Shown: positions 22,311 to 33,307 of the stretch, piece by piece
Layout: each line of letters starts with the position of its first letter
Numbering within the stretch: the stretch's first letter is position 1
Source of the DNA: Mycogone perniciosa
Taxonomy: Eukaryota; Ascomycota; Sordariomycetes; Hypocreales; Hypocreaceae
NCBI GenBank assembly: GCA_025331125.1
Contig: JAOALB010000071.1
Location: 62,001 to 126,000 of the forward strand
DNA: 64,000 nt
Reading direction: 5' to 3'
Program-made: the position numbers and the translations under genes
The notes under the pieces: generated by a model
Told to the model about the DNA's origin: nothing
The model's input: only the letters and a program-made list of their open reading frames with translations
Database searches by the model: none

Positions 22311-23339
22311 TCAGTCATGTATTCCATATTTCGCAATGCAAATGAAGAATGACAGATGATGTGTCATAGTTTGTGGAAGCTGGGTGGTTGCACATGGTGC
22401 TCGCGTGATGCCATTTTAGATTGTCGTGAGATGTGAGATGTTTGCCCCCTCAACAAGAATCTCGGACCGTTTTCCCCAGCCACATAATACTCGTAGCAAA
22501 TATCCAAGCACATTAGGCTTCTCGAATGCCATTGCATGAGAATACTACTCCGTACGTGATGGTTGCATTGGAATTGGAGCATGAGATTGGGGTTTGATGA
22601 AAATTTTAGAAGGAAATTGGGCATAGGCTTGGCAGACACCTTGCATCGCCAAAGCCTCGGGAAAACAATGCGTCCACCAATCTTGTTGCTGAGGCATAGA
22701 AAGTCTCAGATTAATAAATTGAGCAACGGATCTGGAGGTCACGTTTTTCAGCATGGCTTCTCATCGTTGCTTTGTTTTAGTATTAGGTAGTAGTGGGTAG
22801 TATTGAAATTTCACAATGTCTCCTCGTTCGGCTGTTCAAACATATCATATCCAAACTGTCGCTGAGTGGCCTGATTTGACAGAGAGTTTGCAAGCATGAA
22901 TCTTTTTTGATGGAGCTCTCCATGCATGAACAAACTTGTCTCTGACAGGTTGCATACATTCTGCAGCAAACAAGACTCACAATAGTGTAGCCCGAATACG
23001 AAGCGATGCAAGACAACCAATGATACATGGATGTCACAGACGCTGGCAAGACGGAGCTGTTTCCGGGTGAATCACCATTCTTTCAGTGGACCAATATGGA
23101 AGTAGGTTGCCCCCAATGTCCCGTTATCCCTAGGCGGCAACAAGCCCCCTTTTGACTCTAGCTCTAGCTTATTGCGATCGACAATGAAGCCGAGATGCTG
23201 CAGCTGGAAATCTTCTTTAGCCGGGCCTGTTATATAATAAGCCACGAGTGGTAGTTGTCATATTCCCTCCCCAGCTTGCCCTACGAGTATTGTCTTTAGT
23301 GGCGTCATTCCGACTAGGGAACTCCAGCAACTTGGCACA
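22311..23339. other. Intergenic region, no gene seen
   Basis: About 1 kb between catalase and the FAD oxidase, both on the plus strand. It contains one TACTCCGTA word at 22546-22554. Frames are short and unsupported. The 3' end should hold the oxidase promoter. Confidence 0.45.
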
Positions 23340-24944
23340 ATGGGCCAGTCCAATACCACCCTCAGCCATTTGGGGGCCTGTCTCCAAGGGGTCTGCAACA
23401 GTCGCCCCGACTGCTATACAATTCCGAGGCCTGAGTGGGATGCTTCCTGGACGAAGCCATACAATCTCGCCCATCTTAGGAAGCCAGTTGCCGTCATCAG
23501 ACCAAACGATGCCCCCGAAGTAGCGCGGGCCGTGCAATGCGCTCTCAGACTCGACTACAAAGTCCAGGCCATGTCCGGAGGGCATTCCTACGGGTATGTT
23601 GAAGGGATTTCCCGACCTCAATGCAATCTGGCAAAACGCTTACACGCACTGTTTCTAGAAATTTTGGTCAGGGCGGAATGAAAGGAGGCGGTATCCCAGG
23701 AGGTGGCCTCATGATTGATCTGATGCACCTCCAGGATTACTCATATGATGTTGATACCGGTCTGGCTACCTTTGGCTCTGGACACAGGCTGGGTAAGCTG
23801 GACGAGAAGCTTAGCAAGAACGGTAGGGCTATGGCGCATGGCACCTGTCCGGGCGTCGGAATTGGAGGACATGCTACAGTTGTCAGTACAACCCTCATCT
23901 CGAAAGTGAAGTTGTCTAACACGAAGGAAACAACAGGGCGGACTTGGTCCCATGTCGCGAATGTGGGGCTCTGCCCTCGATCACGTAGTCGAAGTTGAAG
24001 TAGCGACGGCAGATGGCAAGCTTGTGCGAGCCAGCGAGGAGCTCAATGCGGACCTGTTCTGGGCCATCCGAGGTGCTGGAGCGAGTTTTGGCATCGTCAC
24101 TGAATTCGTCGTCAAGACACACCCCACACCCGGCAGCGTTATCGAGTATACCTACAGCTTCAACTTTGGCAGACAGATAGACATGGCTCCCGTGTTCCAA
24201 CAGTGGCAGGAATTGGTCTATGACCCCGATCTCGACCGGCGCTTCTCAACCTTGTTCATTGCGGAGCCGCTCGGTGCCTTGATCACGGGTACGTTCTACG
24301 GCACAAGGGAGCAATTCGAGGCCACAGGCATCATGAACAGGATCCCTTCGGGCGGCACCATTAGCGTGAAATTGACGGACTGGATGGGCAGCCTGGCGCA
24401 CATTGCCGAAACGACCGGCCTTTACCTCAGCGATCTCCCCACACACTTTGCCAGCAAGTCCCTGGCCTTCCGAAAAGAGGACAAGATTGGGCCCGAGGCG
24501 ATCAGAGATATGTTCAAGTACATGGGCGAGGCAAATGCCGGAACGCTGCTATGGTTCGTCATCTTCAACTCCGAGGGAGGCGCCGTGAACGACATCCCCC
24601 ACGACGCGACGGCGTATCCGCACCGCGACAAGCTCATGATGTACCAGTCCTATGCCATCGGGTTCCCCAAACTGACCAGGACTACCACGGAGTTTGTAAG
24701 TGGTGTTCACAACATGGTCAAGAAGGGCGCCCCTCTAGCCAACACGACGTATGCCGGGTATATCGACGTGTCAATGGACAAGAACACAGCCCAGGCCACG
24801 TACTGGGGCAACAAGGTTCCGCTGCTGCAACAAATCAAGGAGAAGTGGGATCAGAATGACCGCTTCCAAAATCCACAGAGCGTGGGTCTTCCTGGTGAGC
24901 CGCTGCCGCATCATTATATGTGCAGTAGATATCCTATCTGCTGA
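23340..24944 (+). CDS. BBE-type FAD-linked oxidase, three exons
   Basis: This is a member of the FAD_binding_4/berberine-bridge family, which includes glucooligosaccharide oxidases and secondary-metabolite oxidases; substrate unknown, hydrogen peroxide a likely co-product. Exons are 23340-23593, 23659-23878 and 23937-24944, 493 residues. Splicing joins GGHSYG to NFGQGG and GIGGHAT to GGLGPMSRMWG. H82 in GGHSYG and C148 in GTCPGVGIGGHAT are the two residues that bind FAD covalently in bicovalent members. The second intron has a weak GTTGTC donor but a CTAAC branch and a good acceptor. The C-terminus matches the usual BBE end (RFQNPQSV); the 21 residues after it may be intron read-through, so the true end is uncertain. 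No signal peptide is evident at the chosen start, unlike many secreted relatives. Confidence 0.85.
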
Positions 24945-25981
24945 TAGACAGTAGCAGTAGTAGCCTGAAATGGCAGTAAAAAAGAGAAGTTGGAGAACTA
25001 AGAGATCATGTGCTTGTTATGTAAGCAAGCAGCCGCGCCCGCAGCCGGCCGAATAATAGCGGTGGTACCCGAAAGAGAGACTGCAGAGCGTATCGCTGCC
25101 AATAATGCTTTGAGGGGCTGGTTGGATCGGGAAAAGGATAAAAAAAAGGCTTAGAGGTTTAAGACTGTATAATAACTTCAGTTTATTTTCCCAGTTATTT
25201 TGAGCATCATATGTGACCGTTTTACATAGGAGGCATGTCCCTTTTCCCTCCACTTTTCCTGTCCCTCGGCTCGGCGGGCATTTTGGGGTAAAGAGTCCTC
25301 CGTACGAGGACTCCGTAATAGCGGAGCTTTACGAAGTAGTGAGCTTCGGTTTAGCACTCTTTAGCGGCGATCTCTCTGTTCCCCTTTGATCACCCCACTA
25401 CCCCGCACCATAGATAAGAGGGGACCCTTGTACTCCGTAATTGATACCCGTGATACGGCCAGTTTCGGCCCAAGCCAAATTCATGATGCTACGATGCTTT
25501 CTTTCCAAGACAGCGCCAGGACACTCCCTTATCACGAGATGGGCGGTATTGTTAGTGTTTCGACAGGTTCAGAATACGAACTGCGTGTCTAACCTTTTTT
25601 CCCTTTTACTTCGTAGATACATAGGAACTACAAAGCACGTCCGCTGACGCCTATTGAGCGTCTTGGAGTTTCCACATCTCGCTTACAGCTTCCGGCTTCC
25701 GATTTGTCTATCGATCCAGCACCTGACCTCGACATCAAGGATTGGCCCGTTAGTAAGTGGAATGCCATCAACCGATGCCAGCCCTCTCAGAGCCCCTTGT
25801 ACCCATCTTGCCGGGGAATCGGTATGCCGAGCCGGCCATTTCAGCATCACAACCCCCCCCGCTTTCTGCCGAACCCCTCCATCATTCCCCGTTCTTCTTG
25901 CATCACAACCCCGGACCGACCAATCCCCATACACCATTGTGTCTTGTATGCCTCTGACCTCCAAGCCAGCGGCCACGTAAA
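24945..25981. other. Intergenic region rich in TACTYCGTA words
   Basis: About 1 kb between the FAD oxidase and the ThDP enzyme. It carries TACGAAGTA at 25330-25338, TACTCCGTA at 25431-25439 and TACTTCGTA at 25607-25615, plus a related inverted pair near 25298-25317. Frames in this region are short and overlapping and look non-coding. The last part is C-rich and is the likely leader of the downstream gene. Confidence 0.45.
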
Positions 25982-28137
25982 ATGACCCTCTTGCAGCGCT
26001 CCGGCCTTTTGAGGAGCCGCCCAACCGCACCGATAGTCGGCGCCGTGTCTTTGCCCTATACTACACGCAGCGGAGCCCCGCCGGCACGTTCATCTATATC
26101 CCCTCTCCGGCACCCGGTCTCATCGTCGACGACTGCAACCATAGCCTCACTCCGCAGCTTGTGTCTTGCCAGCAGCAGAAAGGCAGCTCTCGTGAGCAGA
26201 TCACTATCAACATCATCGTTGGAAACACCAGACTACCACAACATGTATACCGCTTCTTCAGCCTTCTTCGAGGCCCTATGGGACGCTGGCGTCACCCATT
26301 GCTTCGTGAACCTGGGCTCGGACCACCCCAGTATCATCGAGGCCATGGTCCAGGGGCAGCATGAGTCCAAGGGCAGGTTTCCTCGTATCATCACATGCCC
26401 CAACGAGGTAAGTATTCTCATTTTCATATGACGTTGCTCTGCATATCCTTGAGTGTTCACACTTATGCTCATGCTGTAACTCTTAGATGGTTGCCATGTC
26501 CATGGCAGATGGCTATGCTCGTTTGACCGGAAAGCCCCAGTGTGTCATTGTCCATGTCGACGTCGGTACCCAAGGCCTTGGAGCCGCTGTCCACAATGCC
26601 TCCACTGGCCGTGCACCTGTCCTCGTCTTTGCTGGCCTCTCACCATTCACTCTCGAAGGCGAGCATCGTGGCAGCCGTACTGAGTACATCCACTGGATCC
26701 AGGACGTCCCTGATCAGAAGCAGATCGTTGCGCAGTACTGCCGCTACACAGGCGAGATCAAGACCGGTGCTAATGTCAAACAACTGGTCAACCGCGCCCT
26801 GCAGTGGGCCAAGTCGGGTCCCCAAGGTCCTGTCTACCTGTATGGTGCTCGTGAGGTCATGGAGCAGGATATCAAACCGTATAGCCTGAGACAAGAGAAC
26901 TGGGCGCCTGTGCAACTTGGTGGCCTCCCCAAGAACGCCATCACTGAGATCGCAGATGCTCTAGCCGGTGCCAAGCTACCTCTCGTCCTCTCAGGATACG
27001 GTGGCCGAAACCATAAATTCCCCGGAGCTTTGGTTGAGCTCGCGAATCTGGTTCCCAACCTGCGAGTTGTGGACTGTGGCGGCAGCGACATGTGCTTCCC
27101 ATTTGACCATCCTGCTTCTCGGGGCCTCAACTACGGAGCCGAGCCGTCCATTGCTGATGCCGACGTTCTTCTCGTGATTGATGCGGATGTACCATGGATT
27201 CCAACACGCGTCAAGCCAAACGTCAACGCCAAGGTCTATCACGTCGATGTCGACCCACTGAAGCAGCAGATGCCTGTCTTCTACCTTGAGGCCACTGCCA
27301 CATACCGTGCCGATGGCCAGACCGTCATTGAGGAACTCACAGAGGCTCTCAAGACCGGCGATGTCGCCAAGAAGCTGCAGGCTCAAGATGTTGCGCAGAT
27401 CGCGGAGAAGCGCAAGCAAGAGCACGAGACACGCGTGAATGCAATCGCCAAGGCTGCCCAGCCGCTGCCGGACAACACCTTCGGAACGGGTCACCTTTGC
27501 CGGACACTAAGGAAGCTTTGCCCCCAGGACACGCTGTGGGCGGTTGAGGCCGTGACCAACACTCTTTTCGTTTACGACAACATCCAGCCCACGCTGCCTG
27601 GGTCATGGATCAACTGTGGTGGAGGTGGCCTGGGATGGTCTGGCGGTGGTGCGCTGGGTATGAAGCTGGCTTCCGATGTAGAGAATGGAGGAAAGGGCAA
27701 GTTTGTGGTGCAGATTGTAGGGGATGGCACATACCTCTTCACTGTGCCAGGGAGTGTGTACTGGATCTCAAAACGATACAATATCCCCGTCCTGACGATT
27801 GTCCTCAACAACAAGGGTGAGCCAAGGCTGCTGAATTGTTTTCCGATTGATTGAAGTTTGCTAACATTGTGATGTAGGTTGGAACGCTCCTCGAAGGTCA
27901 TTACTGCTGGTTCACCCTGACGGCTTGGGCTCCCAGGCAAGCAACGACGAGATCAATATCTCATTCACCCCGGCTCCAGATTACGCTGGCATTGCCAGGG
28001 CAGCAGCGGACGGCGACATTTTCGCGGCCAGGGTCGGTGAGACGTCAGAGCTGGAGGAGGTGTTGAAGAAGGCGATTGCTTCTGTCGAGGCAGGACAGTC
28101 AGCCGTATTAGATGTCAAGGTTGCGGATGGCTGTTAA
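25982..28137 (+). CDS. Thiamine diphosphate enzyme, acetolactate synthase/decarboxylase-like, three exons
   Basis: This belongs to the pyruvate-oxidase-like ThDP superfamily (acetolactate synthase, benzoylformate decarboxylase and relatives); the exact 2-keto acid or acyl-CoA substrate cannot be told. Exons are 25982-26407, 26487-27816 and 27878-28137, 671 residues. The first about 85 residues are Ser/Arg/Thr-rich with few acids, like a mitochondrial presequence; an internal ATG at 26244 (MYTASSAFFEAL) would give a cytosolic form. The Pyr domain follows, with the likely ThDP-activating glutamate E142 in CPNEMVAMSMADGYAR, at the exon 1/2 junction. The ThDP/metal motif GDGT is at about 554-557 and ends in LNNKG, the Asn pair lying just before the exon 2/3 junction. 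Introns use GTAAGT and GTGAGC donors. It is not the biosynthetic acetolactate synthase by its divergent sequence, in my judgement. Confidence 0.88.
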
Positions 28138-29139
28138 TTGGGAACAAGGTAGGGCGTCTGAGATATTTAGATCCGTAAATGGACAAATACTGGCGCGTGT
28201 ACGGAGTAATAAGGGCTCGTATTCTTTGACCACGAATTGGGGTTGTCTTCCAAGATATGTACTCCGGAAATGCCCTCTGGAGACAGGTTTAATGTGTGAT
28301 TGGGAATCCATAGCTCAATAATGTCGGATTGGATGGCCCGATGCGACCAATGCGGTGAAACAATATTATCACACGAGTGAATCAGTAGGCTGCCAAGACT
28401 CCTGATGCCACCTGCGAAGTAATTACTAGCCTAAAACGCTCAAGATGATGTTGTCGAAAGATGGTCCCAGTGCTCCGTATCATATCGGCTTGAAGTGGCG
28501 AACAATGCGGAGCACTCTCCGCTTTCGCGGGGGAAAAGCAAGAACGAGATAATACTAATATTCCGTGATACCCGATGCTTCGGACAGATGATACTAGTAG
28601 TAGTACTTAGTATATCTACTCCGCATTATGTCTCATCTCGGAGGGTCATTGGCTAACGTGATGCATATGGTTGATTCTTCGGCCTTGTGATTGTCAGGGG
28701 ATTCTTTATCATCCCACTCCATTTTCAGTACTAAGGTATTAGTAGTGTGATCAGTCAGCCCCGCGACCCCAAGAAAAGTCGGGACAAGTCACTCACTAGT
28801 AACGTATCAGTCAGCGCCTTTTGTTCCCAACAAACAAAAAGTCGGAACCAAAAACAAACATTCCCCTCCCAAAAAGGAAGAAAGAGTGTGTATGTGAGCG
28901 AGAAGGTGAAGAGAGACGATGAGAGTGGCCCGGATCAGGCTCCATCATCACACGCCTCTTGTAGCCTTGAAACGCCTGAGGCGCATCTCTGACTGTGTTT
29001 CCTGACAACGACAGAGGCGCAATTGACTGATTGCGCTGCGGCTACGCGTCTGATCTGCTGAGCGGGCCGCGCGCTGCTCATCAACGATTCTCCCCCGAAT
29101 AATTCGACCAAGAGGAAGCAGAAGACTCCAAGAAAAGTC
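28138..29139. other. Intergenic region, no gene seen
   Basis: About 1 kb between two plus-strand genes. It contains TACGGAGTA at 28200-28208 and related words near 28470, 28510 and 28616. The last 300 bases form the cyclin promoter and leader. No gene was recognised. Confidence 0.45.
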
Positions 29140-30192
29140 ATGTCTGAACACGATTCTGCCGCTCAATCATTGCAGCAGCAGCAGCAGCAGCAGGCCGACC
29201 CCAGCCCTGCACACGATCCTCCTCCCACGCCCAATCCGTCGTCCGATCCTCGTCTCGCCATCATCAACAGCGACAGCGCAGACAATGACAAAAACGACCT
29301 GTTCAAGCTCAAGCCCGTGGAGGCTCTCCAACTCCTCAGCGCCAGCGTCGAACTCCTCGTCCGCATCACAGGCGACATCCCGCCGACCCCGCCGCCCAAG
29401 ACGCCGACAAACCCGCAGATGAGCAATATGCAGGCCGAGAAGGAGAACATTGCGCGGTCGCACTCGGAGAAGAGCCTCGTGAGGCTAAGAGAGCTGGCGG
29501 AGAAGCAAGACGAGGAAGAGAAATTGAGGAAGAAGAGGAGCCAGAATGGCGGGTCGTCGGTAGGCATACACACATACATGAAGCAACAGAATAAGCTTCA
29601 GGCGTACACAAGGCTAATGGCTCAACAGGATGCGTGTTGCAGTATGCAGGACATCGACGGAGTACGCCTGAAAGCGAAGCCGCCGCCCGAACCGTACATC
29701 ATCGTTGGCTCGGACTCGCAGCCGCTTAACCTGCAGCATGGTGCCATCACGAGAAAGTTCTACAGCAAGAATGAGCCGCCCATCTCGGTGAACCAGTACC
29801 TCCTCCGTCTGCACCAGTTCTGTCCCATGAGCACCGCCGTATACCTCGCCACGTCGCTGTACATCCACCGCCTGGCTGTCGAGGAGCGCGCGATTCCCGT
29901 AACGAGACGCAACGCCCACCGACTGGTCCTCGCGGGCCTGCGCGTCGCCATGAAGGCGCTCGAGGATCTGTCTTATCCACACACGAAGATTGCGAAAGTC
30001 GGCGGCGTGAGCGAGGTGGAGCTGGCGCGACTGGAAATCAGTTTCTGCTTCCTGGCGGGGTTTGAGCTGATGGTTGACGAGGAGCTGTTGAGACAACACT
30101 GGGAGACGCTCAGAGATGGGAGAGTGCAGCAGATGATCGATGAAACGGAAGTGCCATCGCTAAAGCTGGTGGAGAAACCTCCCGAGGTGTAG
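29140..30192 (+). CDS. Pho80/Pcl-type cyclin
   Basis: This cyclin should pair with a Pho85-type kinase and act in phosphate sensing, glycogen or polarity control. The 350-residue frame begins with a Gln tract (CAG repeats near 29172) and a Pro/Ser-rich low-complexity stretch, then KPVEALQLLSASVELL. The cyclin-fold core spans about 200-330: ITRKFYSKNEPPISV, FCPMSTAVYLATSLYIHRL, RRNAHRLVLAGLRVAMKALE, EVELARLEISFCFLAGFELM. That order and wording are characteristic of the Pho80 group. A 69-base segment, 29560-29628, has GT...AG ends and is a multiple of three without a stop, so it may be an intron; then the protein is 327 residues. The segment is unlike the rest in composition. Which form is made cannot be decided from genomic sequence. 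Confidence 0.85.
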   Translation: MSEHDSAAQSLQQQQQQQADPSPAHDPPPTPNPSSDPRLAIINSDSADNDKNDLFKLKPVEALQLLSASVELLVRITGDIPPTPPPKTPTNPQMSNMQAEKENIARSHSEKSLVRLRELAEKQDEEEKLRKKRSQNGGSSVGIHTYMKQQNKLQAYTRLMAQQDACCSMQDIDGVRLKAKPPPEPYIIVGSDSQPLNLQHGAITRKFYSKNEPPISVNQYLLRLHQFCPMSTAVYLATSLYIHRLAVEERAIPVTRRNAHRLVLAGLRVAMKALEDLSYPHTKIAKVGGVSEVELARLEISFCFLAGFELMVDEELLRQHWETLRDGRVQQMIDETEVPSLKLVEKPPEV

Positions 30193-31296
30193 GCGGCTCC
30201 GTGAGGGACTGCGTGTGGGAGCATATAACTATCGTCTCTATGATATTCTTATGGGCATTTACGGCATTTGGATGACTTGGCATAGCATTTGCATGGAATG
30301 TACGGGGGGAATGCATTTACGAGGAGAGGATGTAATGGGTGATGAATGTAGCAGTCTGTTGAGCCACTGTTGTTTTGCGATACCCAGAGTTGGTGGGTCA
30401 TGTCTAGGATTTGTTACTGTTACGGACTATATATAGAATGAATACATTGACACATATGGGCATTTGATACGAGCAGAACTCTCTCGGCCGAGAAGCTACC
30501 TGAAGGCAAGCAGCTAGACATCATATCGTATCGACTATGTATCATCGCCCGTCATGGTGGATCAAACGACGAGAGAGGTTTTTTATCTTGACTCCAGAGT
30601 AGGCGGCTCTTGGCTTTTGTGATCAGTTGACAGAACAAAGTCTTTTATTATTGCGAGTAGGACGGGGAGTAGTGCCTACTAGGAGCAGTAGTTGATTTAT
30701 AAGGTCCCCCACCAACCGATAAGCTTATAATATTCGGCGTGAGTCAACTTGGAGTTTCAGCCTATTATTGGCCTGTAGCCCCCGTTTATGACACATGGAT
30801 AGTACCAGTATTAGTATCCCATTTGAATGGGCAATTGCGAAGTACAAAACGCCCTTTATCAATTACGCGGAATGCACAGGAGATCTAATATCAGCTCTTC
30901 CGGTCTTTCCGTTCGGCAGCTCCCGACGCGTTATTCCGCAAAACGGAACCGCAACTTCGCAATGTTGCTTTCTAGGCTATAGAGAGAAAGTCTAACTTGC
31001 ATCAGAATAGTACATAGATAGTATATATATTCTTTTGTACATAGATTCGCTCGCTAGCTTATTTATAAACGTCCGAAGCCGCAACGCCGACGGACCCGGG
31101 GCTGAATCTGATCCCGTGTCCATAGGATGACAGTGATCCGTAGGCTTGGCAAAGGGGTCGAGATTTTCCATATCATCTCGTTCTATCTCATCCAATCTCG
31201 AATTTATTCATATGTTTTTTATTGTCTCTTTTTTTGGGGAATCGTGGTCAAAACATCAGCGTGTCGTCTTCGTTACAAGTCTAATTCACTATCACC
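30193..31296. other. Intergenic region, no gene seen
   Basis: About 1.1 kb between the cyclin and the MFS gene, both on the plus strand. AT-rich runs occur near 31015-31030 and 31200-31230. No gene, repeat family or RNA was recognised. Confidence 0.45.
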
Positions 31297-33307
31297 ATGC
31301 CCGCTCAAACGGCTGTTGAGCTTCAACCACCGATTCCTCTCACCATCTTGCACGATCGCTGTCATTCCGCACCTCTCCCCCTCGTTTCGTCAGAAACCCG
31401 CCCGATAACTGGTGAATCTCACGATGCGCCATCAGATATCGCCAACCAGCCGCCACAATCGAGCTCAGGCCGGGTCTTCCGTGCCATTGAGCCCGTTACG
31501 ACACCGCCCGCGAGCCAGGGACAGCGATTCCTGATTACGTCGTTAATTATCGTAGCGAATTTTATTCAGGTGAGTACTCATACCAATTGGATGCCCTAAA
31601 ATTTCATGACACATTCTTTGTACATGTTTGTGTTCTTGTCTAACTTCGCTTCGTCACTATTAGTTCATCTCCGCCTTCAGCACCATCAGCGGTGGCTTAT
31701 CCCTAAGCAAGTCCCTTGGACGAGATTTTGGCCCCGGCCAGGCCAATTGGATGGGTGCTTCATACTCGTGTGATATTCCAGCCGCTCTTCAAAACCTTGA
31801 GACCCTTCCAGGTCCGTTGCTAACCAAGAGATGAGATAGTCTTACCCAGGGAGCCTTTGTACTCATATCCGGCCGTCTTGGAGCAGTCTATGGACATCAA
31901 AAGCTTGCGCTGATCGGTTTATTCATCTTTGCCTTCTTCTCGGGTATAAGTGGATTCAGCCGATCCTATGAAAGCTTTGTTGCTTTCCGAGCGCTTACAG
32001 GCATCGGTGGTGGCATCTTCATGCCAAATGCAGTCACTATGCTAACTCTCATGGTCCCCCCGGGTCAAGCGAGGAACGTATTACTGGGATTGTTTGCGGC
32101 ATCACCACCCATCGGAGGTGTTGTTGGTGCGTTGATGACTGGGCTGTGTGCTGCTTTTGAAGACATCTGGGCCTGGACTACTCTGTTCAGTGGAATGTAA
32201 GCGGTATTGCTCAAGGGTTGGATCTTTTCATGACTGACTGACTGGTAACAGTGCAATCTGCTCGGTTATATGCCTCATCTTATTGAATCTATACTTACCC
32301 GAGGAGCGACCAGTTGATCAAGGGGGCAGCATCGATTACATCGGAGCATGTTTAGGTCTAAGCAGCCTTCTGCTGTACAATTTTGCTTGGAAGTGAGCCA
32401 CCACCGCACCTATGAAGCCCGCAGTACATAAACTGACAAGATGTTCAGTCAAGCTCCATCAGCGGGATGGTCAGCACCCTACGAAATCGTCATCCTCATT
32501 CTATCCGTCATTCTTTTCGTCGCCTTCCTTCTCTGGGAGCGATCCTACCCAGGGCAAGCTATCATGCCCCTGGCAATCTTCCGTGCACCTACATTCCTGG
32601 CGTTGATCGTCGTCGTTCTTTTAAGCTACATGGCCATCGGCATTGCGCTCTGGTACACTGTTGCATGGCAACAAACCCTTCGACACATCTCCGTGCTCCA
32701 GATCGGAGTTAATTTCGTCCCCTTTGGCATCGGCTCCGTCGCTTCTGTTGCCCTCGCGGCGTACATGCTCCCACGTGTAGCAGCCCAGTGGATCATGGCC
32801 ATTGGTGTGGCTGTCGTACTTGTTGCAAGCCTATTACTCGCGTCAATGCCCATCCACCAGAGCTATTGGTTGCAGACATTTCCTGCCCTGGTCTTGAGCG
32901 GCTTCTGTCCGGACTTTGTGTACCTTGCAGCGCAGATCATCGCGAGTAACAGTGTGAGTCGGAAGCACCAAGGTGTGGCGAGCAGTCTTGTTGGCACGCT
33001 AAATCTCTACGGGAACAGTCTCGGCCTGGGCTTTGCGGGGACGATCGAGACGGAGATCACGAAGAGGATGTCCGAGGGAGGGGGCGCTGTGGAGAGTATG
33101 GCAGGCACTGTTTCGGGATATCGTGCCGCTTTGTACTTTGGCGCTAGCATTGCTGCTGTGGGGTTGGTGTTAGATTTGGCCTTTGTGAGACTGCCGAAGG
33201 ACGAGAGGGAGGGTTGGGAGGAGGAAAGCAATAATGGCCCTGAGCCGGAGGTGGGAGCAGTATTGGGTGCTGCGGCGACTGCAGTCGAGCGGCCCAGTCT
33301 TGCATAG
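31297..33307 (+). CDS. MFS transporter, DHA2-like drug/H+ antiporter, five exons
   Basis: This plasma-membrane or vacuolar antiporter probably exports small organic molecules; substrate unknown. Exons are 31297-31569, 31664-31767, 31840-32196, 32252-32392 and 32449-33307, 577 residues. All four introns keep phase and restore MFS motifs: WMGASYSLTQGAFVL across intron 2, LFSGIAICSV across intron 3, NFAWNQAPSAGW across intron 4. A soluble N-terminus of about 75 residues precedes the first helix (RFLITSLIIVANFIQF). The motif-A region reads SGRLGAVYGHQK. Length and helix number (about 14, by hydrophobicity reading) fit DHA2 better than 12-helix sugar porters. A charged C-terminal tail ends the protein. 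No neighbouring biosynthetic genes point to a substrate. Confidence 0.88.

Noticed and set aside
20034..28137. Catalase, FAD oxidase and ThDP enzyme as a secondary-metabolite cluster
   Set aside because: No synthase, transferase, cluster regulator or dedicated transporter lies among them; they can be ordinary metabolic genes.
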